A stretch of DNA of 64,000 nt from Thermoflavifilum aggregans (lineage in GTDB: Bacteria; Bacteroidota; Bacteroidia; Chitinophagales; Chitinophagaceae). The translations under genes were made by a program, and so were the position numbers. The notes under the pieces are model-generated. The model saw only the letters and a list, made by a program, of their open reading frames with translations, was not told the DNA's origin and did not search any database. Location: positions 1,054,001 through 1,118,000 of the forward strand of contig NZ_PGFG01000001.1 of assembly GCF_002797735.1 (NCBI RefSeq), written 5' to 3'. Shown here one piece after another: positions 1 to 9,217 of this stretch; within the stretch, counting starts at the first letter, position 1; every line of letters starts with the position of its first letter.

Positions 1-254
1 CCGCTGGCCGACACATAGGGCCGCTGGGCAGCCCGTATCAGCAGGCTATCAAGCTGTATGGCAGCCTGCTGATTGGCATAATCCTTCAGCAAAGGACTGC
101 GTTGACGGGCAACAGTAAGATAATCACTTAAGTTTTGTTGAGCCTGAATAGCTACGGGTAATCCCTGTATACAACCAAACAAACAACCTGCAGATAAGAT
201 GAGGTGTAACTTCCGATAAATGTATTGAAAAAGGTTTGATTCAGGTTTACCCAT
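1..254 (-). CDS. TolC-family outer-membrane protein, N-terminal part (runs off window)
   Basis: Only the first 84 codons are inside the window; the reading frame is open to base 1. The product begins with a signal-peptide-like segment (hydrophobic stretch near residues 17-38, then Ala-Gln-Ala-Gln) and continues with NLSDYLTVARQRSPLLKDY, which resembles the start of outer membrane efflux proteins, where a first helix carries a repeated Asn/Ser-Pro pattern. The likely role is an outer-membrane channel for a tripartite exporter, but the diagnostic coiled-coil repeats are outside the window. It lies 31 bp downstream of the PepSY-like gene on the same strand, so the two may be co-transcribed. A second, complete TolC-type gene is at 18377-19753. 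Confidence 0.6.
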   Translation of the reverse strand, partial: MGKPESNLFQYIYRKLHLILSAGCLFGCIQGLPVAIQAQQNLSDYLTVARQRSPLLKDYANQQAAIQLDSLLIRAAQRPYVSAS

Positions 255-285
255 ATAATCTTGTCCAAATTTTTAATCAGGCGTT

Positions 286-717
286 TTAATCTGCCTTCTG
301 TGTTTTTATCCATTTCCCTTGCACGTCAAAGATATAAGCCATTCCCTTTGCATCATCCAGCTCATAAGTTTTGCGATGTTGTGCATCTTCGTTTATCGAA
401 GCCTCTTTGATATTCAGATGATGCTTTTCTGCATAGTCTCTGATGGGCTGTGGAATCTGACTCAGGGGCACATCTGTTTCAGACCCGGCGAAAGCACCGG
501 TAGCAGAAAAAGCTACACTGTGGTCATATCCTTTTTCCTTCCAGTTGGCTTCAAAGTTCTGATGTTCTTTTTCCCAAAAATAGTTTTTTACCTGCGGATA
601 CAGTTTATGAAAAGCCTGTACACAGGAAGCCGGCACTTTGCTTTCCGGGATGTGCTGGGCATATGATACCTGTGCAAAAGCAGCACACCCCATCAACAAG
701 CATAATACATGTTTCAT
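286..717 (-). CDS. Secreted PepSY-like domain protein
   Basis: A 143-residue protein with a signal peptide (about residues 1-20, ending VSYAQ). The mature part has the pattern of the putative PepSY-like (BLIP-like) family common in Bacteroidota: an initial PxxVxxAFxxLYPxxKNxxWE segment (about 29-49), then a W-containing strand, and a C-terminal half repeating the theme with the ending YIFDVQGKWIKT. These proteins are periplasmic or surface located and have no established catalytic role. It precedes the partial TolC-type gene by 31 bp. The family call comes from motif pattern only; the start is the first ATG and gives a well-formed signal peptide. Confidence 0.6.
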   Translation of the reverse strand: MKHVLCLLMGCAAFAQVSYAQHIPESKVPASCVQAFHKLYPQVKNYFWEKEHQNFEANWKEKGYDHSVAFSATGAFAGSETDVPLSQIPQPIRDYAEKHHLNIKEASINEDAQHRKTYELDDAKGMAYIFDVQGKWIKTQKAD

Positions 718-1182
718 GTTCAGTTGTTTTTATGCAGGCAAATTAAAATCCCGTTTTAGAAAAGAATCTGAAAAACAAAAACCTGGAAAACCTGAATGAC
801 TTGTTACGTGCAGGTGAGAAGATCTGATTGCTCCAACATGTGTAATTGTTGTATGGAAAATATGCGGCCGTGAATTGCTTATTTTAAGGATAAATAATCG
901 TTAGTCAGATTGCTTTGATATATCCCTGTTAGATTTCCAAAAAATCAGATCAAACAAAACATATCTTATCTGATAAGGCTCGCCATCATCATTTGCATAA
1001 TCATGTTGCCCGCAAGGATTTTTATTTGATTTATTTTTCATTCCATAAAAAACATCTTTAATTATGTTATGAATCATGTGATGCAAAGCATACAAAATGC
1101 ATGAAAGATTTTTAAGCTGTAACAAAAGCATGATTCTTTTATGGATAACATCATACGATGCATTACATGATTGCGATGAGGG
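718..1182. other. Intergenic region without a supported gene
   Basis: This 465-bp stretch is AT-rich relative to its flanks and should contain the promoter of the PepSY-like gene at its left end. A 76-codon minus-strand frame lies at 901-1131, but it has no recognisable domain, signal peptide or promoter box. I see no RNA gene, hairpin terminator or repeat that I can support here. Confidence 0.5.
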
Positions 1183-2022
1183 TTACAGGGAATAGGCATC
1201 TACGCTGTTACCCGTGAAAGTAGGTACGAGCAACAATTTCAGTTGAGCTGCATAGCTGATGTCTGCGGTATTTTTATGTTCGTTGCGGGTATCGAGCAGT
1301 TCTTCTGCCTTGCCATTGGCATATACATAATACACCCGGCCTATCCATTGTGAAACAATCAGATCCCGATCATTTACATTCCATATGCCATCGCCATCTT
1401 TTACTGCATCAGAAAACAATTTCAGGTCTTTGCCGGAAGCATCGCAGGTGAAAATACCATGATGTGTCAGTATCCAAAGTTTTCCTTTCCAGAACAGCAG
1501 TCCATTGGCTCCCTGCATATTTTCTCCTTGAAGCAGTGTGGAAACTTTGCCGTTGGCATAACGGAATACTTTTGCCTGCCGGGTATCAGATACATACACG
1601 TTGCCGTGATCATCAACCGTCACATCATTCAGGAAAGATGAACCAGGCACATTAACCTTTTGTTTGATGGCACCGGTGTTGCGATCGATGATGACAAGCT
1701 GATCGATATCGGCCACATAAAGTTCATTGCCGTAAAAAGCCAATCCTTTCGGGGCATTCAGGCCATCCGTCCAGTGTAGTTGTTTGATGTGGCCTTCGGT
1801 ATCCAGCAATGAGATAAAACCATTGCCATCTTTGGCGGTAGCATCGCCGTTGATATTCGACACGTATATCACCTGATGTTGGGGATCATACAAGGCCGAT
1901 TCAGGTGTACGGATGCCATCAGCGGCCGACCATTTGAACGTGAGTTTCACGGGGCTATGCTGGGCGTAGGCGGTGAAAAAGCCTGTCAGGCCCAACAGCA
2001 GGGAACAAAAGAAGTAGCGCAT
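1183..2022 (-). CDS. Secreted NHL/SMP-30-like beta-propeller protein
   Basis: A 279-residue protein starting with a clear signal peptide (MRYFFCSLLLGLTGFFTAYAQ). The body is built of repeats typical of NHL or SMP-30/gluconolactonase-type propellers: PESALYDPQHQVIYVSNI, LNAPKGLAFYGNELYVAD, FLNDVTVDDHGNVYVSDT and GANGLLFWKGKLWILT are successive blades with a Y/W-V-S/A-D turn. The longer reading frame starts 27 bp upstream, but the ATG chosen here gives the better signal peptide. It is transcribed away from the pectin operon. A lactonase role there is conceivable, but nothing in the sequence proves it; many such propellers are binding proteins. Confidence 0.65.
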   Translation of the reverse strand: MRYFFCSLLLGLTGFFTAYAQHSPVKLTFKWSAADGIRTPESALYDPQHQVIYVSNINGDATAKDGNGFISLLDTEGHIKQLHWTDGLNAPKGLAFYGNELYVADIDQLVIIDRNTGAIKQKVNVPGSSFLNDVTVDDHGNVYVSDTRQAKVFRYANGKVSTLLQGENMQGANGLLFWKGKLWILTHHGIFTCDASGKDLKLFSDAVKDGDGIWNVNDRDLIVSQWIGRVYYVYANGKAEELLDTRNEHKNTADISYAAQLKLLLVPTFTGNSVDAYSL

Positions 2023-2167
2023 ATCTTTCAGAATTTGATTGCAAATCAAGGCAAAAGTTACAGATTCTTTTTATGATTTTAAAGTTGCAATCGTTCCCGG
2101 TAACGTTTGCGTAAAAAAATATCTGCGATTCGTTGTCTATTCCCTGCGAACACAGTAGACTTGCTTC

Positions 2168-3883
2168 ATGCTTTACAATACGGCACGGTACGGTTTTCAG
2201 CCAGTGTTTTTGAAAAGGAAAGCCAAGTTATTTCGGTTGTGGCTGATAGGGTTATTTGTCTTCATAGGATGTATTACGCGCGCTTCTGCTCAGGAACTTT
2301 CCTGGCCAAAGGATCTTTCGGCTTATCAACCGGCTGTTCCCCGGTTTCGGGCTGATACCTTTGATATCCGCCGCTATGGAGCCAAAGCTGATGGGCGCAC
2401 CCTGAATACACAAGCCATCCAGTCGGCCATTGATGCCTGCAGTGTTGCCGGTGGTGGTGTGGTGCTCATTCCTGATGGTTTCTGGCTCACCGGTCCCATT
2501 GTTTTGAAATCGGGAGTGGATTTGCATCTTCAAAGTGGAGCTTTGCTGCAATTCACTCGTGACCGGGATCAATATCCGTTGGTAAAAACCAGCTACGAAG
2601 GGCTGGTTGCCGTGCGTTGCCAGTCGCCTATATCAGCCGAAAATGCCGAAAACATAGCCATCACAGGAGCAGGTATCGTGGATGGTGGTGGTGATGCTTG
2701 GCGCATGGTGAAGAAAAGCAAATTGCCGCCCGATGCCTGGAAGCAGCTGGTAGCAAGCGGTGGGGTGCTAAGTGCCGATGGCAATACCTGGTATCCGTCG
2801 GAAAAATCGCTCCTGGGATCTCAGACGCCCGATGCGGGTGTGTGGAAGACGGGCATGCAGCTGAGTGATTTTGAGCGCATCCGGGATTTCCTGCGGCCCA
2901 ATCTGTTGAAATTTACTTCCTGTAAAAAAATTCTATTGCAGGGTGTAACCTTTCGGAATTCTCCTGCCTGGTGCCTGCATCCCCTGATGTGTGAGGATCT
3001 TACCGTATCCGGCATCACGGTGTATAATCCGGAATATGCACAGAACGGCGATGGCATTGACGTGGAATCCTGTACCAGGGTGTTGATTGAAAACAGCCAG
3101 TTTGCGACCGGCGATGATGGTATTTGTCTGAAATCAGGCCGGGATGAGGAGGGCCGCAAGCGGGGCATGCCTACGCAGTTTGTGCAGGTCAGAAATTGTG
3201 TGGTGTATCATGCCCATGGCGGATTTGTGATTGGCAGTGAAATGTCGGGTGGCGTGCATGATGTTGTCGTTCAGCATTGTACGTTCATAGGTGCTGATAA
3301 TGGCTTGCGTTTCAAAACCACACGAGGCCGCGGCGGTGTGGTAGAAAACATTTTTGTGGATGGTGTGGTGATGGAAAATATCGTACATGATGCCATTTTG
3401 TTTGACATGTATTACATGGCAACCAATGCGGCTGAGCCGATAGGCGAGGTGAAGCCTATGCCTGTAACGGAAGCCACGCCCGTTTTTCGCCGGTTTCTGA
3501 TTCGGAATGTGGTATGCCGCGGAGCACAACGGGGTATTTATATCCGCGGCCTGCCGGAGATGCCGGTACAGCAGTTAAAGCTGGAACATATTGCGCTGGC
3601 CGATACCCGGCAGGGATTGATCTGCAGCTATGCCCGGCAACTGAAGTTTGAGGACTTGCAATTGTTTCCGCTACAAACGGATCCCGTGATAGATCTGGCT
3701 CAGGTTCGGGATATTCAGTTTGATATCCTGCATTATGCCCCTGATGCCCGGCTTCTGTTGCGCCTGCAGGGTGCGGAAAGCGGGAATATCCGATTCAATC
3801 ACCTGTTTCCAGCTCCATCGGATCGGATGATTCGCTATACGGGCGGAGCTTCCCGGGCAATGGTGGAAGTTGCAGGAAAATGA
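2168..3883 (+). CDS. Glycoside hydrolase family 28 (polygalacturonase-type), exported
   Basis: A 571-residue right-handed beta-helix enzyme expected to hydrolyse alpha-1,4-linked galacturonic acid in pectin. The N-terminus carries a basic region and a hydrophobic stretch ending TRASAQ near residue 42, so export is predicted. GH28 signatures appear in order: NGDGID (about 293-298), DDGICLKSGRD (about 316-326), HGGFVIGSEMSGG (about 350-362) and RFKTTRGRGG (about 381-390), covering the catalytic aspartates, the histidine region and the substrate-binding Arg-x-Lys. The long N-terminal strand with FDIRRYGAKADG is the usual entry to the fold. The gene heads an operon and overlaps the next gene by 4 bases (ATGA). 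Exo- versus endo-action cannot be told from sequence alone. Confidence 0.88.
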   Translation: MLYNTARYGFQPVFLKRKAKLFRLWLIGLFVFIGCITRASAQELSWPKDLSAYQPAVPRFRADTFDIRRYGAKADGRTLNTQAIQSAIDACSVAGGGVVLIPDGFWLTGPIVLKSGVDLHLQSGALLQFTRDRDQYPLVKTSYEGLVAVRCQSPISAENAENIAITGAGIVDGGGDAWRMVKKSKLPPDAWKQLVASGGVLSADGNTWYPSEKSLLGSQTPDAGVWKTGMQLSDFERIRDFLRPNLLKFTSCKKILLQGVTFRNSPAWCLHPLMCEDLTVSGITVYNPEYAQNGDGIDVESCTRVLIENSQFATGDDGICLKSGRDEEGRKRGMPTQFVQVRNCVVYHAHGGFVIGSEMSGGVHDVVVQHCTFIGADNGLRFKTTRGRGGVVENIFVDGVVMENIVHDAILFDMYYMATNAAEPIGEVKPMPVTEATPVFRRFLIRNVVCRGAQRGIYIRGLPEMPVQQLKLEHIALADTRQGLICSYARQLKFEDLQLFPLQTDPVIDLAQVRDIQFDILHYAPDARLLLRLQGAESGNIRFNHLFPAPSDRMIRYTGGASRAMVEVAGK

Positions 3884-5910
3884 ATAATGAGATGAAAGGA
3901 AATACACCATATCAGTTTGTAAACAGGATATGGAAATCGGTCTTGGTTTATGGGTTAATGGGAATCAGCCTCTGTCTTGCCCCGGCCTTTGTGCCGGGGC
4001 TGGCAGCAGGTCAGGCTCAATACCGGATTTCATCCACGCTGGCCGACTCGGCCCTGCAGCAAGCCGAACAATTTGCGAAGCATATCCTCCAACAATCATC
4101 CCCGTCTGACAAATGGGCCTATGAAACAGGAGTAGTATGGCAGGGCATGGCCGAACTCTGGCATTTCACGGCCAATGGCAACTATTTTCAATATATCCGG
4201 CAGGCAGTAGATAATTTTGTGGATAAACAGGGTGAAATCCGCACCTATCGGCCGCAGGAATACAAACTGGATGATATCAACAATGGCCACGCGTTATTGC
4301 TTCTGGCCGCCGTCACGGGCGATACCCGATATCGCCTGGCAGCCGGCAGGTTATGGGATCAGCTCCAGCACCAGCCGAGAAATGCAGCAGGCGGCTTCTG
4401 GCATAAACAGATTTATCCCAACCAGATGTGGGTAGATGGCCTGTATATGGCCGAGCCTTTTTATCTGACTTATGTATTGAGGTTGCGCGATTCCGCTCAT
4501 TTATCTGCCCAACTGCAGGATATTGCCCGGCAATTTTTGCTTGTACGCGACCATCTGCGCGATCCAGCCACAGGATTATATTTTCATGGCTGGGATGCCT
4601 CGCACCAGGAACGTTGGGCTGATCCGCAAACCGGCCGTTCTCCCAACATCTGGGGTAGAGGAGATGGCTGGCTGGCCATGGCATTGGTAGATGTGCTGGA
4701 CCATTACCCCGCTGATGTACCAGCTTACGACTCCCTGCGCAGCATGTTTAAGGATTTCGCGGCTGCTATTCTCCAGGCTCAGGATCCCGCTACGGGCTGC
4801 TGGTATCAGCTCATGGTAAAACCACATCTTCCGGGTAATTATCTGGAATCTTCGGCAACCTGCATGTTTATCTATGCACTGGCCAAAGGAGTGCGGCTGG
4901 GTTTATTGCCGAAGCAACCCTACCGGGCAGCAGTAGAAAAAGCCTACCGCGGGCTGCTGAGCCGGTTTGTACAACAAACTTCCGACGGGCCTGTACTTAC
5001 CGGTGTTTGCAGTGTAGCCGGTCTGGGAGGTAAGCCTTACCGCGATGGCAGTGACGCCTACTACCTGAGTGAGAAAATTGTAAATAATGATCCCAAGGCT
5101 TTGGGCGCTTTTCTGATGGCCAGTGTAGAAATGGCCCGTTTGCCGCTGTTGCATGTGGGCAAAGGCGTTACGGTTTGCCTGGATCATTGGTTTAACCGGG
5201 AATGGCGTCCGGATCCGTTCGGGCCATCGGGCCGGATGGAACCTTTTCACTATCTCTGGAGCGATGAAGAGAACAGCGGTTTTTCTTTCTGGGGACGCAT
5301 CTTTCGCGACCGGGGAGCTACCTGCACCACCCTTGAGCAGGCGCCTACGGAAAAAGCATTGCGCCATGTACAGGTATATATCATCGTAGATCCTGATACC
5401 CGGGCTGAAACACCCGATCCGCATTTTATTGATGCCGCATCTATTGGGGTATTGCAACGCTGGGTAAAAGCCGGTGGTATTCTTTTGCTGATGGCCAATG
5501 ATTCCGGCAACTGTGAATTCTACCATCTCAATCAGCTGGCTGCAGTCTTCGGTATGCATTTTCTGGAAAACAGCCTGAATCATGTTCCGGATCATGCCTA
5601 TGAGGATGGGGCGTTTGACACGCATGTAAACGATATTTTCCCGGTATCCAGACACATTTTTATGAAAGAAATCAGTAGTTTGAGCATACAGCCACCTGCT
5701 CAGCCATTGCTTGTAAAAGAGGGAAATGTAATTATCGCCCGTGCAAAATATGGCAAAGGCTGGGTGCTGGCAGTGGGTGATCCCTGGTTGTACAATGAAT
5801 ATACCGATGGTCGCAAGCTGCCTGCGCGCTTTCAGAATGCACAGGCAGGTGCTGATCTGGCAAACTGGTTGCTGACACAAGCCCAAAAGCAAAATTTTCA
5901 ATCATATTGA
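3880..5910 (+). CDS. GH105 unsaturated rhamnogalacturonyl hydrolase with extra C-terminal domain, exported
   Basis: A 676-residue protein. Residues about 1-47 look like a signal peptide with a long polar front. Residues about 50-420 match the alpha/alpha-barrel of YteR/YesR-type GH105 enzymes, which remove the terminal unsaturated uronic acid from pectic oligosaccharides: MWVDGLYMAEPF (about 183-194) holds the family catalytic Asp, followed by WGRGDGWLAMALVDVL and ESSATCMFIYALAKG. From about 425 there is an additional domain of roughly 250 residues with alternating strands and helices (GGILLLMANDSGN, GKGWVLAVGDPWLYNEY) resembling a glutamine-amidotransferase-like or DUF4350-type fold. GH105 enzymes are usually shorter, about 360-400 residues. 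It starts inside the GH28 stop and ends 18 bp before uxaB. The product of this enzyme feeds kduI and kduD downstream. Confidence 0.82.
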   Translation: MNNEMKGNTPYQFVNRIWKSVLVYGLMGISLCLAPAFVPGLAAGQAQYRISSTLADSALQQAEQFAKHILQQSSPSDKWAYETGVVWQGMAELWHFTANGNYFQYIRQAVDNFVDKQGEIRTYRPQEYKLDDINNGHALLLLAAVTGDTRYRLAAGRLWDQLQHQPRNAAGGFWHKQIYPNQMWVDGLYMAEPFYLTYVLRLRDSAHLSAQLQDIARQFLLVRDHLRDPATGLYFHGWDASHQERWADPQTGRSPNIWGRGDGWLAMALVDVLDHYPADVPAYDSLRSMFKDFAAAILQAQDPATGCWYQLMVKPHLPGNYLESSATCMFIYALAKGVRLGLLPKQPYRAAVEKAYRGLLSRFVQQTSDGPVLTGVCSVAGLGGKPYRDGSDAYYLSEKIVNNDPKALGAFLMASVEMARLPLLHVGKGVTVCLDHWFNREWRPDPFGPSGRMEPFHYLWSDEENSGFSFWGRIFRDRGATCTTLEQAPTEKALRHVQVYIIVDPDTRAETPDPHFIDAASIGVLQRWVKAGGILLLMANDSGNCEFYHLNQLAAVFGMHFLENSLNHVPDHAYEDGAFDTHVNDIFPVSRHIFMKEISSLSIQPPAQPLLVKEGNVIIARAKYGKGWVLAVGDPWLYNEYTDGRKLPARFQNAQAGADLANWLLTQAQKQNFQSY

Positions 5911-5928
5911 ACGAACAGACTTTTTACC

Positions 5929-7437
5929 ATGGAATCGTTGAACCGAAAATCCCTGCGTTACATTAAACCTCATCCCAACCTGGAAATACCTGATCCTGCC
6001 CTGCTGGATCTGCCTGAAAAAGTATTGCAGTTTGGTACGGGCGTTCTGTTGCGCGGGCTTCCGGATTATTTCATCGATCGAGCCAATAAGGCCGGCCTGT
6101 TCGACGGGCGGATATTGGTCGTGAAATCCACCTCCCGTGGCGAAACCGATGCATTTGACCAGCAAGATGGGCTTTATACCCTTTGTGTAAAAGGATTGGA
6201 AAATGGCAGTCCTGTGCAGAAATACCTGATTGAAGCAGCCATCAGCCGCGTGCTTTCGGCACAGCATGCATGGGATAGTATTCTGGAGGCCGTGAAACAG
6301 CATGACATACGGCTAATTATTTCCAATACCACGGAAGTGGGCATCCGGTTGGATGCAGACGATAATCCTTTTACCCATCCGCCCAGGAGCTTTCCGGGTA
6401 AGCTGCTGGCTGTGCTGTATGCCAGATATCAAGCTGATCCTGAAAAAGGATTTGTGATCATCCCCACTGAGCTGATACCCGACAATGGGGATCGCTTACG
6501 GGCTATTGTCAGGGAGATGGCACAGCGGCACCGGATGTCTGCCGCCTTTTTGCAATGGATGGATGCAGCCTGTGTGTTCTGCAATTCATTGGTTGACCGG
6601 ATAGTACCGGGCAAGCCAGAGGCCGAAGAGCAGGCCAGGCTGGAGCAGGAATTGGGTTATCAGGATGAGCTGATGATTCAGGCCGAACCCTACCGGCTTT
6701 GGGCCATCGAGGCACGCGATGCGCGGGTAGAGGCATGGCTGCCCTGGGCAAAAGCCGATACGGGTGTGGTATTGGCGCCCGACATTACCCGGTATCGTGA
6801 ACTGAAGCTGCGTCTGTTGAACGGCACACATACCTTCAGCAGCGGATTGGCACATCTGATGGGTTTTGACACAGTGTTTCAGGCCACCCATCATCAGGCA
6901 ATGGTGGCTTTTCTGCGCCAGCTGATGTGGGATGAAATCGTACCCGTGGTGACTGGTCCGGATATCAGCCGGGAGATGGCAGAAACATTTGCACACCAGG
7001 TACTGGAAAGATTTGCCAACCCGTTTTTAAAGCACCATTGGATAGATATTACGGTGGAATATACGGCAAAGATGCGCATGCGCAACGTACCTTTGATAAA
7101 AGGTTATTATCAGCGGTTTGTTACTGTGCCGGCGGCCATGGCGCTGGGATTTGCAGCCTACTTACTCTTTATGAAGGGTGAAGCCAACGGTCAGCATTAT
7201 ACGGGCAACTGGGCTGGCCAAGCCTATCCGATTCGCGATAGCCAGGCAGGGTATTTTGCTGAGTTGTGGAAACGATCCAGCAGAGAGCAACTCGTCCGGG
7301 AAGTGCTGGGCAATACAGATTTGTGGCAGGAGGATCTCAACGCTCTCCCTGGTTTTGCAGAGGCAGTTCACGCAAATCTGGAAAGGCTGATGCAAGGTGA
7401 GGTGGAAAAGGTACTGCGTTCAACAATTTTCGTTTAA
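5929..7437 (+). CDS. uxaB: Tagaturonate reductase (altronate oxidoreductase)
   Basis: A 502-residue member of the mannitol dehydrogenase superfamily. It interconverts D-tagaturonate and D-altronate with NAD(H) in the cytoplasm, the second step of galacturonate breakdown. The Rossmann region near residue 30 reads LQFGTGVLLRGLPDYFID, the central segment has SNTTEVGI, and the C-terminal domain begins with the family hallmark KLRLLNGTHTFSSGLAHLMG (about 287-306). UxuB (fructuronate reductase) is a related alternative, but the genes next to it (uxaA, uxaC) and the similarity to the UxaB branch favour tagaturonate. It begins 18 bp after the GH105 gene and ends 19 bp before uxaA. Confidence 0.88.
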   Translation: MESLNRKSLRYIKPHPNLEIPDPALLDLPEKVLQFGTGVLLRGLPDYFIDRANKAGLFDGRILVVKSTSRGETDAFDQQDGLYTLCVKGLENGSPVQKYLIEAAISRVLSAQHAWDSILEAVKQHDIRLIISNTTEVGIRLDADDNPFTHPPRSFPGKLLAVLYARYQADPEKGFVIIPTELIPDNGDRLRAIVREMAQRHRMSAAFLQWMDAACVFCNSLVDRIVPGKPEAEEQARLEQELGYQDELMIQAEPYRLWAIEARDARVEAWLPWAKADTGVVLAPDITRYRELKLRLLNGTHTFSSGLAHLMGFDTVFQATHHQAMVAFLRQLMWDEIVPVVTGPDISREMAETFAHQVLERFANPFLKHHWIDITVEYTAKMRMRNVPLIKGYYQRFVTVPAAMALGFAAYLLFMKGEANGQHYTGNWAGQAYPIRDSQAGYFAELWKRSSREQLVREVLGNTDLWQEDLNALPGFAEAVHANLERLMQGEVEKVLRSTIFV

Positions 7438-7456
7438 CACGGAATGCAAATATGCT

Positions 7457-9124
7457 ATGGACAGGGAACTGAAAACAGTGTTGCAGGTACATCCTGATGA
7501 TAATGTGCTGGTGGCCTTGCGCGACCTGCAGGCAGGTGAGCACGTGCGATGGGATGGAAAAGAATGGGTATTGCCCGAACTTGTTCCTGCCAAACATAAA
7601 TTCAACATGTTTCCCCTGCAGGCAGGAGATGCTGTGATTATGTATGGCGTGAAAGTAGGCAGGGCTAAAGCCGATTTACCAGCCGGCACGCGCCTTTCCC
7701 CGCAGAATGTGAGCCATGCTACCGGTGAGGTGGAGTTGAGAGCCGGCATACGTGCCCGTCAGTGGAAGGCCCCTGACGTATCGCGCTGGAAAGACAAGGT
7801 ATTTTACGGATATCATCGCAGCGACGGGCGGGTAGGTACGGCCAATCACTGGATTGTGGTGCCGATGGTGTTTTGCGAAAACCGCAACCTGGCTGTACTC
7901 AAAGATGCCATCCGGGAAGCCTGGGGATATCAGAAGCCGAAAATTTATACCCGTTTTGCCCGGCAGCTGGCTGAATTATACAAAACAGGGCATGCACTTA
8001 GTGAGATTCTTTCGGCTTCCTTTGATACCAATGCAGCCTATGATCCGGAAAAACGCCTGTTTCCGCATGTGGATGGCATTCAGTTTCTGCAGCATACTGG
8101 TGGCTGCGGCGGTACCCGCGATGATGCCCGGGCTCTTTGCGGTTTGCTGGCAGGCTATATTACCCATCCCAATGTAGCCGGAGCTACGGTGCTCAGCCTG
8201 GGTTGCCAGAATGCCCAGATCAGCATGTTGCAGGAAGAAATACATAGGCGTGATCCGCATTTCAATAAGCCCCTCATCATCCTGGAACAGCAAAAGATGG
8301 GGCTGGAGCAAACCATGCTTGCAGAAGCCATTAGGCAAACCTTTGCAGGACTTATCAAAGCCAATGAAGCCCGGCGCGAACCGGCACCTTTAAGCAAACT
8401 TTGTATCGGCCTGGAGTGCGGTGGCTCAGACGGGTTTTCGGGTATTTCGGCCAATCCGGCCATTGGTTATACGTCCGATCTGCTGGTGGCTTTGGGCGGA
8501 AGTGTCATCTTGTCTGAATTTCCGGAACTCTGCGGCGTGGAGCAGGAACTGTGTGATCGTTGTGTGGATGAATCCATTGCCCGTCGTTTCCTGGAGCTGA
8601 TGCGGGCTTATCAGAAGCGGGCCGAAGCCGTGGGTTCAGGCTTCGATATGAATCCTTCACCGGGCAACATCCGCGATGGATTGATTACCGATGCCATGAA
8701 ATCGGCCGGGGCAGCCAAAAAAGGAGGTACCTCGCCAGTGACCGATGTGATCGATTACCCGGAATGGGTAAGAAAACCAGGTTTGAATTTGCTTTGTACA
8801 CCCGGCAATGATGTAGAATCCACCACAGCTGAAGTAGCTGCCGGAGCCAATATCGTCTTGTTTACAACCGGCCTGGGCACGCCCACAGGTAATCCCATTG
8901 CACCGGTGATCAAGATTTCGAGTAATACCGCATTGTTTGAGAAAATGCCCGATATCATTGACCTGAATGCGGGTACCATTATCGACGGCGAGGAAACCAT
9001 TGAACAGGCTGGTGCCCGCATCCTGGACTATGTGATTGCTGTGGCAAGCGGAGAAAAATTACCTGCTGCTGTGCGCAACGGCCAGGAAGATTTTATTCCC
9101 TGGAAAAGAGGAGTTTCGTTGTAA
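7457..9124 (+). CDS. uxaA: Altronate dehydratase
   Basis: A 555-residue enzyme that dehydrates D-altronate to 2-keto-3-deoxygluconate (KDG). The first ~95 residues form the small SAF-type domain; the large domain starts at GYHRSDGRVGTANHW and holds HTGGCGGTRDDA and SLGCQNAQ, the Cys/His-rich metal-site segments of the family, followed by ECGGSDGFSGISANPAIG and a GTPTGNPIAPVIKIS signature near the C-terminus. A frame extending 60 bp further upstream overlaps uxaB; the ATG at 7457 fits known N-termini (MDRELKTVLQVHPDDNVLV). Full length and apparently intact. Confidence 0.93.
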   Translation: MDRELKTVLQVHPDDNVLVALRDLQAGEHVRWDGKEWVLPELVPAKHKFNMFPLQAGDAVIMYGVKVGRAKADLPAGTRLSPQNVSHATGEVELRAGIRARQWKAPDVSRWKDKVFYGYHRSDGRVGTANHWIVVPMVFCENRNLAVLKDAIREAWGYQKPKIYTRFARQLAELYKTGHALSEILSASFDTNAAYDPEKRLFPHVDGIQFLQHTGGCGGTRDDARALCGLLAGYITHPNVAGATVLSLGCQNAQISMLQEEIHRRDPHFNKPLIILEQQKMGLEQTMLAEAIRQTFAGLIKANEARREPAPLSKLCIGLECGGSDGFSGISANPAIGYTSDLLVALGGSVILSEFPELCGVEQELCDRCVDESIARRFLELMRAYQKRAEAVGSGFDMNPSPGNIRDGLITDAMKSAGAAKKGGTSPVTDVIDYPEWVRKPGLNLLCTPGNDVESTTAEVAAGANIVLFTTGLGTPTGNPIAPVIKISSNTALFEKMPDIIDLNAGTIIDGEETIEQAGARILDYVIAVASGEKLPAAVRNGQEDFIPWKRGVSL

Positions 9125-9217
9125 CCATGCCGTTAACCGGATGGTTGCTATTACCATTGCAATCACCCAAAAACAGTTTGTAGGATTTTTTAAACAGCAA
9201 TTAAACATTTACAACAG

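Noticed and set aside
901-1131. 76-codon minus-strand frame in the left intergenic region
   Set aside because: No domain, signal peptide, promoter box or recognisable homology; AT-rich and likely a chance frame.
2098-2112. LacI-type operator near AACGTT upstream of the pectin operon
   Set aside because: Only the central AACGTT is symmetric; flanks do not match as a dyad and no LacI gene adjoins.
4903-5901. 332-codon frame antisense to the GH105 gene
   Set aside because: Shadow of the C-terminal half of GH105; no start context or domain.
9123-9146. AACCAT/ATGGTT inverted repeat between uxaA and uxaC as a terminator or operator
   Set aside because: Six-base arms with a 12-base gap and no T-tract; too weak to call a function.
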